From Plumapathes pennacea (Eukaryota > Cnidaria > Anthozoa > Antipatharia > Myriopathidae), in contig OZ038473.1 of NCBI GenBank assembly GCA_964036295.1, positions 5,301,501 through 5,365,500 of the forward strand: DNA of 64,000 bases, given 5' to 3'. A model generated the notes under the pieces. That model searched no databases, was not told the origin of the DNA, and worked only from the letters and a program-made list of their open reading frames with translations. Made by a program: the position numbers and the translations under genes. This document shows positions 56,140 through 64,000 of this stretch, one piece after another. Each line of letters opens with the position of its first letter. Position 1 is the stretch's first letter.

Positions 56140-56798
56140 TCATTGATAATCATCATATCCTACTATACAAATCTTATATCCTGGATTATTTTTCTCAAAA
56201 ATCGAAGGACCTTTCTTAACATCGACGGGATAAGTAATACCTTCCCAATTAAAATCCACGACCTTACTTCTTAATACTAAATCTATCCTATGAGGATTTT
56301 CTTCCTTTGGATTAAGCGCTCTTAAAATGGACCACTTGAAATATTCATTATCGTCATTTCGAACATTCGTCACCGCCTTCTTATTCATTATTCTTTTTGG
56401 AAGAGGCACGTAAGTTACTCCAGAAATTGGTGAAAACTTGTCCATCCCAATAGTTAGATACTCAATCCTCTTAAAAACCCATACAGACCCTAAATGAACA
56501 AATTCCTCTGACTTTTCCAACAATAATTGTGGCATTATGGAAAACAACTCTTCAAGATCAGTACTTTCATAAACTTCCTTAATTCCACTTCTGTGACGAT
56601 AAATTGATTGTTCCAAAAACTCTCCTTTACTAAACATCTTATAAACACATGACAACACAAACTGAACCTCAAATGGTTTTGGAAATTCTCGAAGTTTATC
56701 TAATATCCTTTGACGATTCCTCTCAAAAATTGTTGGAATATCCATTTGTTCTTTAGAACCTAATTGTTCCTCTAAGAAACTCTTCAACCTCTGGTTGT
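56140..56798 (-). pseudogene. Polinton/Maverick-like gene, second part (copy B)
   Basis: Reads FERNRQRILDKLREFPKPFE then YVPLPKRIMNKKAVTNV as in copy A, ending at the same stop. The coding homology starts at 56798; the extra N-terminal ~30 residues of the open frame belong to the inserted repeat. Its first part lies across the insertion at 57768-58174. Confidence 0.6.
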
Positions 56799-57767
56799 TG
56801 CTCGCGAGCAGCGCAGCTGCGGCGAGCTTAAAAATGGAGGTTTTTTTTGTTTTCCTTTTTCTGGGTCGAGAATCAGCACACGGTGATTGGTTCATATTAT
56901 CACGTGATATAAGATGACGTAAAATCGCCGCCCGGTTGGCTCAGTTGGTTGAGTGCCGGTCTTTCGTGCAGGAGGTCGCGGGTTCGAACCCCGGCCGGAC
57001 CAGCACTCGCGGGGTCTTACAATAACTAAGGAGAAGATGCTGCCAAAAATGACGATTTATGCTTTACAATGACGATTTATGCTTTACAAAACAATGACGA
57101 TTTATGCTTTACTCTGTGCATGACATATGTTGCCTCATAACATTCTTCTGCTTATCGTACATTGCCTGTTGAAATGTTTCTTTCATTCGATCATGTAGCC
57201 TTTGTTTCGCAATGGTCATTGTATACCAGATATGAAAAATACACCGAAATAGTCCTGAGCATTGAGTTTGCAGTCACAAATGACTGTGAACAAAACCGCA
57301 ATAATAATGTAAAACAATTGTCGTGTTACATTCCTCGCTTTCAATTTTATATTTGTTACAGAACACGAATACTCGCCTGATAGAAGAAACGTATTCAGTT
57401 AATAAAAGAAAACACAAAAGTATTGAAGCGAAGGCTGGATTAATCGTGGCCTCTGGTTAGAAATAAGAGTCGAGGTCAAACTGTGTGATTGTGACGGTGA
57501 TTATGCATAAAAAGATATGTAACGCATTCTCAAAATTCAGGTTCACTCCCCTTTAGAAGCAAGTGTATGAGTGTTGTAATGATAATTTATAGTTTAATCA
57601 GGCTTCATTTGAGCAAAGTGTCAACAGCCAAATACTGTGTGATATTTTTCTGGTGAGAAACTGGAAGTCTCTCTTGGGAGTTCCACTCTTGTCCCTACTT
57701 TCCATTTTAGTATATTCTGGTCTCGACGCAACTCACGCCGCGAGCTCACTGGCGACGCCAGTCTAGT
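56799..57767 (+). mobile_element. Hairpin-ended element inserted in the Polinton-like gene (copy B)
   Basis: Comparison with uninterrupted copy A (46470-46490) shows that 969 bp is inserted between CTGGTTGTT and CTTGTTG, with GTT as a possible 3-bp duplication. The left end is a GCTCGC..GCGAGC hairpin. The right end is the hairpin ACTGGCGACGCCAGT followed by CTAG. A SINE head is nested at 56930. A 19-bp word (AATGACGATTTATGCTTTA) occurs three times at 57048-57103. Helitron-like insertion next to T is possible; the class is unsettled. Confidence 0.65.
56930..57045 (+). mobile_element. tRNA-derived SINE head
   Basis: The A box TGGCTCAGTTGG (56937-56948) and B box GGTTCGAACCC (56981-56991) are correctly spaced for an internal RNA polymerase III promoter. 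CCCGG..CCGG ends give an imperfect acceptor stem. The sequence continues past the tRNA into CTCGCGGGGTCTTACAATAA and GAAGATGCTGCC, which I associate with a coral SINE body, then stops at 57045. Confidence 0.75.
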
Positions 57768-58174
57768 TCTTGTTGTTTTTCTTGCTCATTTGGTAAAGAT
57801 AATTTTTCTTCATGTCTTTTAATCAGACCTAATAATTTCTTCGCGTTTTCTTTCATTCTACCTTCTGGTATTAAGTTAATAAGTCCATCACCAACTCTCA
57901 ATAAATTCTTAACATACCAATCCAACAAATTTTCTTCTCTCCTTGGAAGTGGAACAGGTCTCTCAGGAGACCTATTCGAAAAGACAGTTCTCGGAGCCGA
58001 AATAGGTCTCTCTATTGGCTTCTTTGACAGCTCTTCCGCTTTGATTATAGCTTCTTCGAGACTTTTTTTGTTCATCGTCCACCTTCCTTTTATGTTTAAT
58101 TCTTTCGCCTTACCTTTTCTAAGTTCGTATAGTGTCGGCAACTTTTCTTTGTTTTTCTTAATCCTTTGAGCCAT
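57768..58174 (-). pseudogene. Polinton/Maverick-like gene, first part (copy B)
   Basis: Starts at ATG 58174 with a Lys-rich leader and a SAP-like helix, then RPVPLPRREENLLDWYV. It keeps the LLGLIKRHEEKLSLPNEQEK segment that copy A has lost to a small deletion. The reading frame then runs into the inserted repeat at 57767. Confidence 0.6.
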
Positions 58175-58714
58175 TATTATTCAAATAATTTTTTTTCTGA
58201 ATAAACTTTTTCAAAATAACTCTGTTAGCACAATTTTTAGAGAGTTAGGGTGAGGTGAGGTGGGGTGTGTTCCAGAAGGAACAAATTCCTACTACTACCA
58301 CAAATAGTAGATCCTCGCTGCCGCAAGAGCCAAGCAGATACTCCAAAAATGCTGTTTAAGCGAAAACATTGTCTTTCTCGTGTCCAGAATCGAAATTGTT
58401 TATTTATTTATTTTATTTTATTTATTTTTTATTTTTTTCCACACACAGCTATATTACTAAATTAATATATACATATACGTATTGATATAATTTTTTTCTT
58501 TGTATTATTGTGTGGTGAGGGAGCTCAAAAAAGAAGCCGGAGGCTTATATCATTTGAGCTTCCTCTAAAATTACTGGGATATATTCTATAGTGCGGTGCA
58601 GAAGTGCAGGAGTGCAGTTCATAAATTAAAGATATAAGTGCAAGTATACACAGAAATCCAGTTAAAGCAAAAATAGTTACATTGTAGTAGAGAAAATGGC
58701 TTATTGATAGTTGT

Positions 58715-61159
58715 TCAACAGAGAATGCTATTCTTCAGCTTAGCTTTAAAGGTTGAGATAGTTGTACAATTACGAGTTTCGATGGCGAAAGAGTTAAATA
58801 TTTTTGGGCCTTGGTAATAAATAGAGAATTGTCTGATGTTAGTTCTGCAAAAAGGAAGGTGGAACAAGCTGGCATTTCTTGTGCTGTAATTATGAGTTTC
58901 ATTACAAAGTGAAAAATAATTATCAAAGCACTGGGGTAGTAACTGATTCTTAAACAAAAACATAAATTGACCGACTTGAAATGTATATATTTGTTCGAGT
59001 TTAAGGATTTTTAATTGTTTAAAAATTGGTTCTGTGTGAGCTAGATAACCTTCCTTGTTGGCAATTCGCACTATGCGCTTCTGAAGTATAATTAAACGAT
59101 GGAGATTAGAAGGGTAGGTAGATCCCCACACTAATATGCAATAGTAGAAGTAAGGGTAGACTAAAGAATAATATAAAGAGCAAAGCGAGGAGTTAGAAAG
59201 GAAAAAACTTGATTTATATAATATTCCTATAGTCTTTGAAACTTTAGAAGCAACGTGAGCAATGTGGAGTTTCCATGTTACATGTTCGTCTATTATAACA
59301 CCCAGAAAGACAGTTTCAGCAACCTTCTTGATAGGAATGCTGTTTATAAAGACTGGAACATCAAGTGTTTCCCTTTTCTGTCTTGGTTTAAAAATCATAT
59401 AATTAGATTTCTTAATATTCAGTGATAGTTTATTGCATTTAAACCAGTCAGTGATTTTGTTCATTTCACAGTTGACAGATTGAGAAAGGACGCTCAAATG
59501 TTTGTGTGAGAAAAACAGGTTCGTGTCATCAGCAAATAAAATGATTTCGAGTATATCGGAGGCGTTACAAAAGTCATTGATGTAGAGTAAGAAGAGAAGT
59601 GGTCCGAGTATAGACCCTTGAGGGACTCCACACTTAGTAATCTTTGGTTGCGAGCAATGACCATTAAATTGAACAAACTGATATCTTTCTGAAACATAAT
59701 CTTTGATCCAATCAAGTGCCACACCACGGATTCCGTAGTGTTCTAGCTTATCGAATAAGATACTGAAATTAACGGTATCGAATGCCTTTGAAAGATCAAG
59801 GAAAATTCCTATTGTATATTCTTTTTTGTCTATTGCAGAGGATATTTTTTCGAATAGATTTAGGAGTGCAAAGGAGGTGGAACGATTTTTTCGAAATCCG
59901 AATTGATTTTGGTATAAAATATTGTTCTTATCTAAGTACCTAAGAATACGATTATACAAGACTCTTTCTAGAAGTTTGTAGAAGATAGGTAAGATGGACA
60001 CTGGTCTATAATTAGTAAATAAGTGCTGGTCTCCGGCCTTAAATATGGGAATCACACGTGCAATCTTCATTTGTTTGGGGACAATACCGGATTGAATAGA
60101 CAGGTTTATAACATGGGTTAAGGGTTCTGCGATAAATTCAATGGAATCTTTTACGATAGAGACTGGGATGTTGTCATAACCTGCAGCAGCTCCTGTACGG
60201 GGATCGTTAACTAAATCAGTTACTTCCTGTTTGTTTGACGATTCGAGAAATATAGAGGTGACAAAATTCCCTTTGAGGTATGAGCGGTGAGTATTTAATG
60301 AAAGGGGTATATTTTTAGCAAGATTTGGTCCGATGTTCGTAAAATAATCACAAAAACGGTTTGCAATTTCAACTGGGTCCGAGGTTTCGCGGTTATCAAT
60401 TTTGAAGGTAGAGCATAATTTACGAGACTTTGCACTCCGGTTTAAGATGTCATTTGAGAGTTTCCAAGTGTGTTTTATGTTTGATTTTACAGCTTCTAAC
60501 TTTCTTTCATAATATATACGCTTAGCCATCCTTAGGGAATGAGTAGGCTTGTTCTTGTATTCCTTGTATCTCTGTTCGTTTTGAGGTGAATGCTTGGAGA
60601 GATATAGGCGGTTTTTCCTCTTATCGGATTTTGAAAGACCTTTGGAGAGCCACGGTTTTTTTAAGAACTTTCTGCCTTTTGGTTGTTTCAGGGGAAAGCA
60701 CGAATTGTAAATGTCCGTATATTCTTTTAGGAAGCTATCATACGCATGCGATGGGTCGTAGTAACCATTTAGACTAGACCAATCAAAATTGCTTAGTTTG
60801 TCTTTGAATTTTAACATGTTGGCTTCGCTTTTATCACGAAAAACGATAGGAGCACGGCTATTCAAATCAGAACACTCTGTGCGGGAAATAGAAAAAATAG
60901 GAATGTGGTCAGATATATCAGTAAACAATAAACCATTGAAAGCATGCTCATCTAGACTGTTTGTGAAAATATTGTCAATTAATGTGGCGGTGTGAGCCGT
61001 TATTCTTGTTGGACGCGAAATTAAGGGATAAAACATGTTTGAATACATAAGATCTAGGAACTCACTTGTTTGTTGGTGACCTTGGTGGCCAATCAGATTT
61101 AAGTTATAATCACCTAGTAAATAACACAGTTTGTTTTTTTCCCTTGAGATTTTAGACAA
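58715..61159 (-). CDS. LINE ORF2: endonuclease C-terminal part and reverse transcriptase (814 aa)
   Basis: Endonuclease motifs YLLGDYNLNL, TLIDNIFTN and ISDHIPIF come first. A basic connector follows, then a full RT: NYRPVSILPIFYKLLERVLY, IFLDLSKAFDTVNF, KCGVPQGSILGPLLFLLYI and the catalytic LFADDTNLFFS (59522-59536), ending with a thumb-like C-terminal region. No RNase H or C-terminal zinc knuckle. Target-primed reverse transcription is the family's mechanism. The RT core looks intact and was probably active recently. It belongs to the Jockey superfamily, most likely CR1 or L2; the exact clade needs a tree. Confidence 0.88.
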   Translation of the reverse strand: MSKISREKNKLCYLLGDYNLNLIGHQGHQQTSEFLDLMYSNMFYPLISRPTRITAHTATLIDNIFTNSLDEHAFNGLLFTDISDHIPIFSISRTECSDLNSRAPIVFRDKSEANMLKFKDKLSNFDWSSLNGYYDPSHAYDSFLKEYTDIYNSCFPLKQPKGRKFLKKPWLSKGLSKSDKRKNRLYLSKHSPQNEQRYKEYKNKPTHSLRMAKRIYYERKLEAVKSNIKHTWKLSNDILNRSAKSRKLCSTFKIDNRETSDPVEIANRFCDYFTNIGPNLAKNIPLSLNTHRSYLKGNFVTSIFLESSNKQEVTDLVNDPRTGAAAGYDNIPVSIVKDSIEFIAEPLTHVINLSIQSGIVPKQMKIARVIPIFKAGDQHLFTNYRPVSILPIFYKLLERVLYNRILRYLDKNNILYQNQFGFRKNRSTSFALLNLFEKISSAIDKKEYTIGIFLDLSKAFDTVNFSILFDKLEHYGIRGVALDWIKDYVSERYQFVQFNGHCSQPKITKCGVPQGSILGPLLFLLYINDFCNASDILEIILFADDTNLFFSHKHLSVLSQSVNCEMNKITDWFKCNKLSLNIKKSNYMIFKPRQKRETLDVPVFINSIPIKKVAETVFLGVIIDEHVTWKLHIAHVASKVSKTIGILYKSSFFLSNSSLCSLYYSLVYPYFYYCILVWGSTYPSNLHRLIILQKRIVRIANKEGYLAHTEPIFKQLKILKLEQIYTFQVGQFMFLFKNQLLPQCFDNYFSLCNETHNYSTRNASLFHLPFCRTNIRQFSIYYQGPKIFNSFAIETRNCTTISTFKAKLKNSILC

Positions 61160-61337
61160 TAAGTCATTAAGGTCATTGATAAATTCACCAGGATTGAGGT
61201 TAGGTGGCCGGTAGATAATACCAGCAATAATGTTTTTTTTCTTTCGGTCTGCAAATTTCTATGAACAAGGATTCGAAACTGTGCCGGTTAGGTGGTATTA
61301 GATCATCACGCAATTTATATTCTATTTCTGACTTTAT

Positions 61338-61814
61338 TTACATGCCAACTCCGCCTCCAGATTTGTCGGTACGGTGTTTATGAACAAAAGAATAGCCTAT
61401 TATATCAACTGAATGGGTCGAGCTTTGAAGCAACGTTTCTGAAATGCCAATTATGGAGAAATGGTTGTCAAGGTTTGATAAAAGGGTGGTAAGGCCGCAT
61501 AAATTACGAGAGAGGCTACGAATGTTTAAGTGAAGAAAAGATAAACAAGAGGATTGTGAAAACTTTTTGGCGAGTAATTCATTGAATTTATCTTCAATAT
61601 AGTACTCCGAGCTTAGTTGAGAAAATAAATTTGTGTCGGGGTCTAAATCTGGAGAAAGGGCAAGCGATCTTTCAGGGTTGGCTGATATAGGATTAAAGCG
61701 GAGGTTTAACAACCTATCTTCTGTGAAATGAACAGGACCGTTTGAGAGTTCATATATAGCTAAATTAAATTCATTATTGTTTAGGTGATTGAAAGGTAAA
61801 TTAGGTAGAAACAT
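61338..61814 (-). pseudogene. LINE ORF2 N-terminus: start of APE endonuclease
   Basis: LSFLHLNIRSLSRN and IIGISETLL are the first two endonuclease motifs, and RTDKSGGGVGM is the loop before the next strand, after which a stop codon ends this frame. The first ~90 residues are unrecognised leader. This part and 61159-58715 belong to one ORF2 interrupted by a stop and a frameshift. Confidence 0.75.
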
Positions 61815-61885
61815 CGATTCAAGTGTAGTATAACCTTCTAAATATCTAATAAATATCTAATAAATAATATCTATCTAGTAAATAT

Positions 61886-62464
61886 CTAACTCTGATTTGG
61901 CCTTTCCTTAATTACCAGCCTGTCTAGCACAAAATAAGCAATTTTACCGGCCTCTTTAGCTTGTCTGAGCTTCGTCATCTGTTCCTTTCGCTTCTCTAGG
62001 GTTTCCGCCGCGAGGTCTTCATTGACAAATATTCCTTGCGGCTTGATCCTTCTCGCCTTCTTCAGAATTTGGTCTTTCTGCTTCCAGTCAGCGAGACAGC
62101 AGACGATGGTGCGGGGGCGCGCTGCGTTTCGACCATGTTGTCGTCTGGGAGCGATGCGATGGGCGCGTACGATGTTAACACTGAATGGGAGTTCGAGGCT
62201 TGATTCCAAGACTTGCTTGGTCTTCTCCTCCGTTTCCTCCCAGCTCTCTCCGCCCTCTTCTGCAATGCCATCAATCCTGATATTATTTCGGCGGCTTTGG
62301 TTCTCAAGGTACTCCAGTTTTCCGCGGTGATAATCGACCTGGTCTTGGACCTGATTGAGTTCAGCCTCTACCCTTCGGGCTTGATCCTTTGCATTTTTTA
62401 AACACGTTCCAGAATAACTTTCGATATTCCAGAATGATAGAATTTGGTTAAGAACAAGTACCAC
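61886..62464 (-). CDS. LINE ORF1p-like RNA-binding protein
   Basis: A heptad-rich coiled coil (RRVEAELNQVQDQVDYHRGK) runs into LENQSRRNNIRIDGI, the start of the RRM of L1-type ORF1 proteins (Transposase_22-like). HRIAPRR, RTIVCCLADWKQKDQILKKA and PQGIFVNEDLAAETLEKRK follow. Such proteins coat LINE RNA and act as chaperones. Homology begins at about residue 20; the annotated first residues are probably not original. It lies 72 bp upstream of ORF2, as expected for one bicistronic LINE. Confidence 0.8.
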   Translation of the reverse strand: MVLVLNQILSFWNIESYSGTCLKNAKDQARRVEAELNQVQDQVDYHRGKLEYLENQSRRNNIRIDGIAEEGGESWEETEEKTKQVLESSLELPFSVNIVRAHRIAPRRQHGRNAARPRTIVCCLADWKQKDQILKKARRIKPQGIFVNEDLAAETLEKRKEQMTKLRQAKEAGKIAYFVLDRLVIKERPNQS

Positions 62465-62582
62465 GACTTGATTTATTGCTGAATCACAAACTTTCTGTTC
62501 ATTTCTTTATCGATGTGCAGATTTTTAACCGGTCCCAAATGTATTCAGCGCACATTTTTTATCGCAAATTTATCCAACACTG

Positions 62583-62705
62583 CCGAGTCGGGTTACCCGA
62601 ATGGATCTGCAATCGCAGAGCCAAAATACCGCTGGCCGAGTCAAATTACCTAAATGGATCTGCGATCGCAGAGCCAAAATACCGCTGTCCAAGTCAAAAT
62701 ACTTG
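62583..62705 (+). repeat. ~57-bp tandem repeat, two and a half units
   Basis: GAATGGATCTGCAATCGCAG then AGCCAAAATACCGCTG recurs at 62600, 62653 and, partially, 62704, separated by CGAGTC.. text. Confidence 0.8.
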
Positions 62706-63004
62706 AATGGATTGTGGGATCGCTTCAGATTTGATCGATAGTTTCGAATACTCTGCTAAGTCAAGTTACCAGTACAGTTACCAAAAAATAAAAGAAACAG
62801 AAATGAGACAGTCAATCAGCGTTTATTGTCATAGTTTCAGAACGACTGGAAGAAACCCTCGACCGCGATGCAGACTGACACGTAAAAAAACTATAATACC
62901 CCAAAATGGCCCCACACCACGTTTGATTTACTAGTTTGAGAACTAGATTTCTACTATAAACCGCACACGTCAGTTAACACCATAGACCTAGAGGACTTCT
63001 TCTG

Positions 63005-63222
63005 TTGAGATGTTAACCCTTCAATCCCAAGCTCAAAATGCAGATTCTCTCAACCTTTTAAGAGTAAAATGTACGAGTAACGTAGTGAGAGTTGCCAGTT
63101 TGATCCGCTTTCATCTTAGCAAGGTATCAAATACCAAGTTCTCACTACTGTATCATATGTTTCTTGTTAAAAGCTGAAGGAGAAAATCGAAGTGGATCAC
63201 TACTGGGAGTGAAAGGGTTAAG
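63005..63222. mobile_element. MITE with TTAACCCTT..TCCCA ends
   Basis: The left end TTAACCCTTCAATCCCAAG is inverted at the right as CTGGGAGTGAAAGGGTTAA. The left ~100 bp also resembles 40083-40210 and 51558-51690 (CCCTTTCACTCCCAAGCC, AATGCAGAATCTCTCA, AGTGAGAAGTGACAGTTT). Confidence 0.75.
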
Positions 63223-64000
63223 ACAAACTCTGTATTCCAAATTATCCAAAGACCGCAGATCAAAATGTCGTGTAAAGATTACTTTCCAACCGAATCATTT
63301 AATTACTAGGCAATGTGGTAAATCATGTAAACAGACCAAAGGCCCGGCAAAATCCAGCAATAACAGAGACAGCAATATTTTAGTAACCATCCGATGGCTG
63401 TTCTCGATGCCACAGTGGAACACATGAAACAGAAGGGATACATTGACTGATAACACCTCGAACGTCATTTCCAACCTACAAAACGATCATAACAAACTAT
63501 CAGAACTAAATATACTTTACATTCCTTCTTCTCCACGTATGTCGAGTTGCAACTGACATGTTTCCGTTCGATGACAAATCCTTTTCTCTGTCCATTTGTC
63601 CTATGTCGGTCGAAAGAAGTGCGTTACAGTACATAACAGCCACAGATATATGCTGTGATGCAAACTTTCTTTGGCTACGATCACCCGGCATCACGTTGGT
63701 TGTGGCAAAGTTCCGACTCAGTTGAAAACGAGGAGACGTTTGCTTTGTGAATTGGTTTATATTAACTGTCACAAGATCTTGCGGTATTCTTTTAAGTCAA
63801 CGGCTTCCGGCCCTTTTGTTCTTCTTTTCATTACTATTGTTTTATTTTCCTCTGGCACTCCGAGATTTGCAGCAGTAAAGATCATTTTGGCCCATTTTTT
63901 CCCCTCCTTTGACATTCTTTCAGTTCCTTTTCTTAGAGACAGCGCCTTAGAACTAATTTGTGTGCAAAGGTTAACCCCACGCCGCCTCGATTAGCGGGCA
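63223..64000. other. No supported gene
   Basis: Short open frames on both strands without motifs. The plus frame at 63671 and the minus frame at 63772 overlap antiparallel and neither has splice or protein evidence. Confidence 0.45.

Larger units (their letters stand above)
51188..60421. repeat. Segmental duplication, copy B
   Basis: Lacks ~1.17 kb of A, contains a 0.97-kb insertion at 56799-57767, and carries the full LINE that is cut off in A. Close similarity suggests a recent origin. Uncollapsed haplotypes in the assembly are an alternative. Confidence 0.93.
58397..62464 (-). mobile_element. CR1/L2-like LINE with ORF1 and ORF2 (copy B)
   Basis: Minus-strand order: ORF1 (62464-61886), ORF2 endonuclease start (61814-61338), the rest of ORF2 (61159-58715), a 3' UTR, and a (TTTA)n-like tail (58397-58436 on plus). 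Only one stop (near 61340) and one frame change in an A-run (near 61240) interrupt ORF2. The 5' boundary is uncertain. Confidence 0.82.

Noticed and set aside
56930..57001. A functional tRNA gene
   Set aside because: The acceptor stem is imperfect and the sequence continues into a SINE-like body; it is better explained as a SINE head.

Overview
This window looks like repeat-dense nuclear DNA of an invertebrate animal, most likely a cnidarian and probably a stony coral. The grounds are intron-split leucine-rich-repeat exons, several non-LTR retrotransposons with PHD-finger or APE-endonuclease modules, 2A-like peptides, Helitrons with STPR and DUF6570 domains, a tRNA-derived SINE, and a CCCTTTCACTCCCAAG-type MITE that I associate with corals. 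The taxon is inference. No bacterial gene organisation, rRNA, complete host tRNA gene or CRISPR array was seen.

Layout. (1) 1-6.1 kb: an ~86-bp tandem repeat, then a region bounded by inverted GACGGATATAGCGG boxes that carries three minus-strand genes. One is a superfamily 3 (parvovirus NS1-like) helicase with a frameshift. A ~0.9-kb palindrome follows. (2) 6.2-11.7 kb: an element with ~330-bp inverted ends made largely of 23-bp tandem repeats. It encloses a possible minus-strand gene of small exons and a 111-bp minisatellite. (3) 11.8-13.2 kb: a truncated OTU-protease ORF preceded by a perfect 2A motif, and an unrecognised ORF. (4) 13.5-23.9 kb: MITEs, a decayed Ty3/gypsy element on the minus strand, a ~100-bp minisatellite and a LINE tail.

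(5) 23.9-32.2 kb: the most gene-like signal, a tandem array of a 1,210-bp unit on the plus strand. Each full unit holds two 72-bp exons, each encoding exactly one 24-residue leucine-rich repeat and bounded by AG and GT splice sites in the same phase. The array has been invaded by a Harbinger fragment and by a Helitron whose precise ends are proved by empty sites in the sister units. (6) 32.6-39.1 kb: a gypsy scrap, an array-type MITE, an isolated minus-strand exon, and an internally deleted CR1-like LINE with a PHD finger and a 2A-like motif.

(7) 39.7-60.4 kb: a segmental duplication (copy A 39.7-49.1 kb, copy B 51.2-60.4 kb). Each copy contains a minus-strand Helitron with STPR and DUF6570 reading frames, a GGAGTTA-box MITE, a broken Polinton-like gene and a CR1/L2-like LINE. 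The copies differ by a 69-bp (23-codon) STPR expansion, a ~1.17-kb indel and different later insertions. (8) 60.4-64 kb: the 5' part of LINE copy B with its ORF1, a short tandem repeat and a MITE.

Most coding matter belongs to mobile elements, much of it broken and nested. The LRR exon array is the best candidate for host coding sequence. The two Helitrons share both end sequences, and the smaller one carries a gag fragment related to the gypsy element ~7 kb away.
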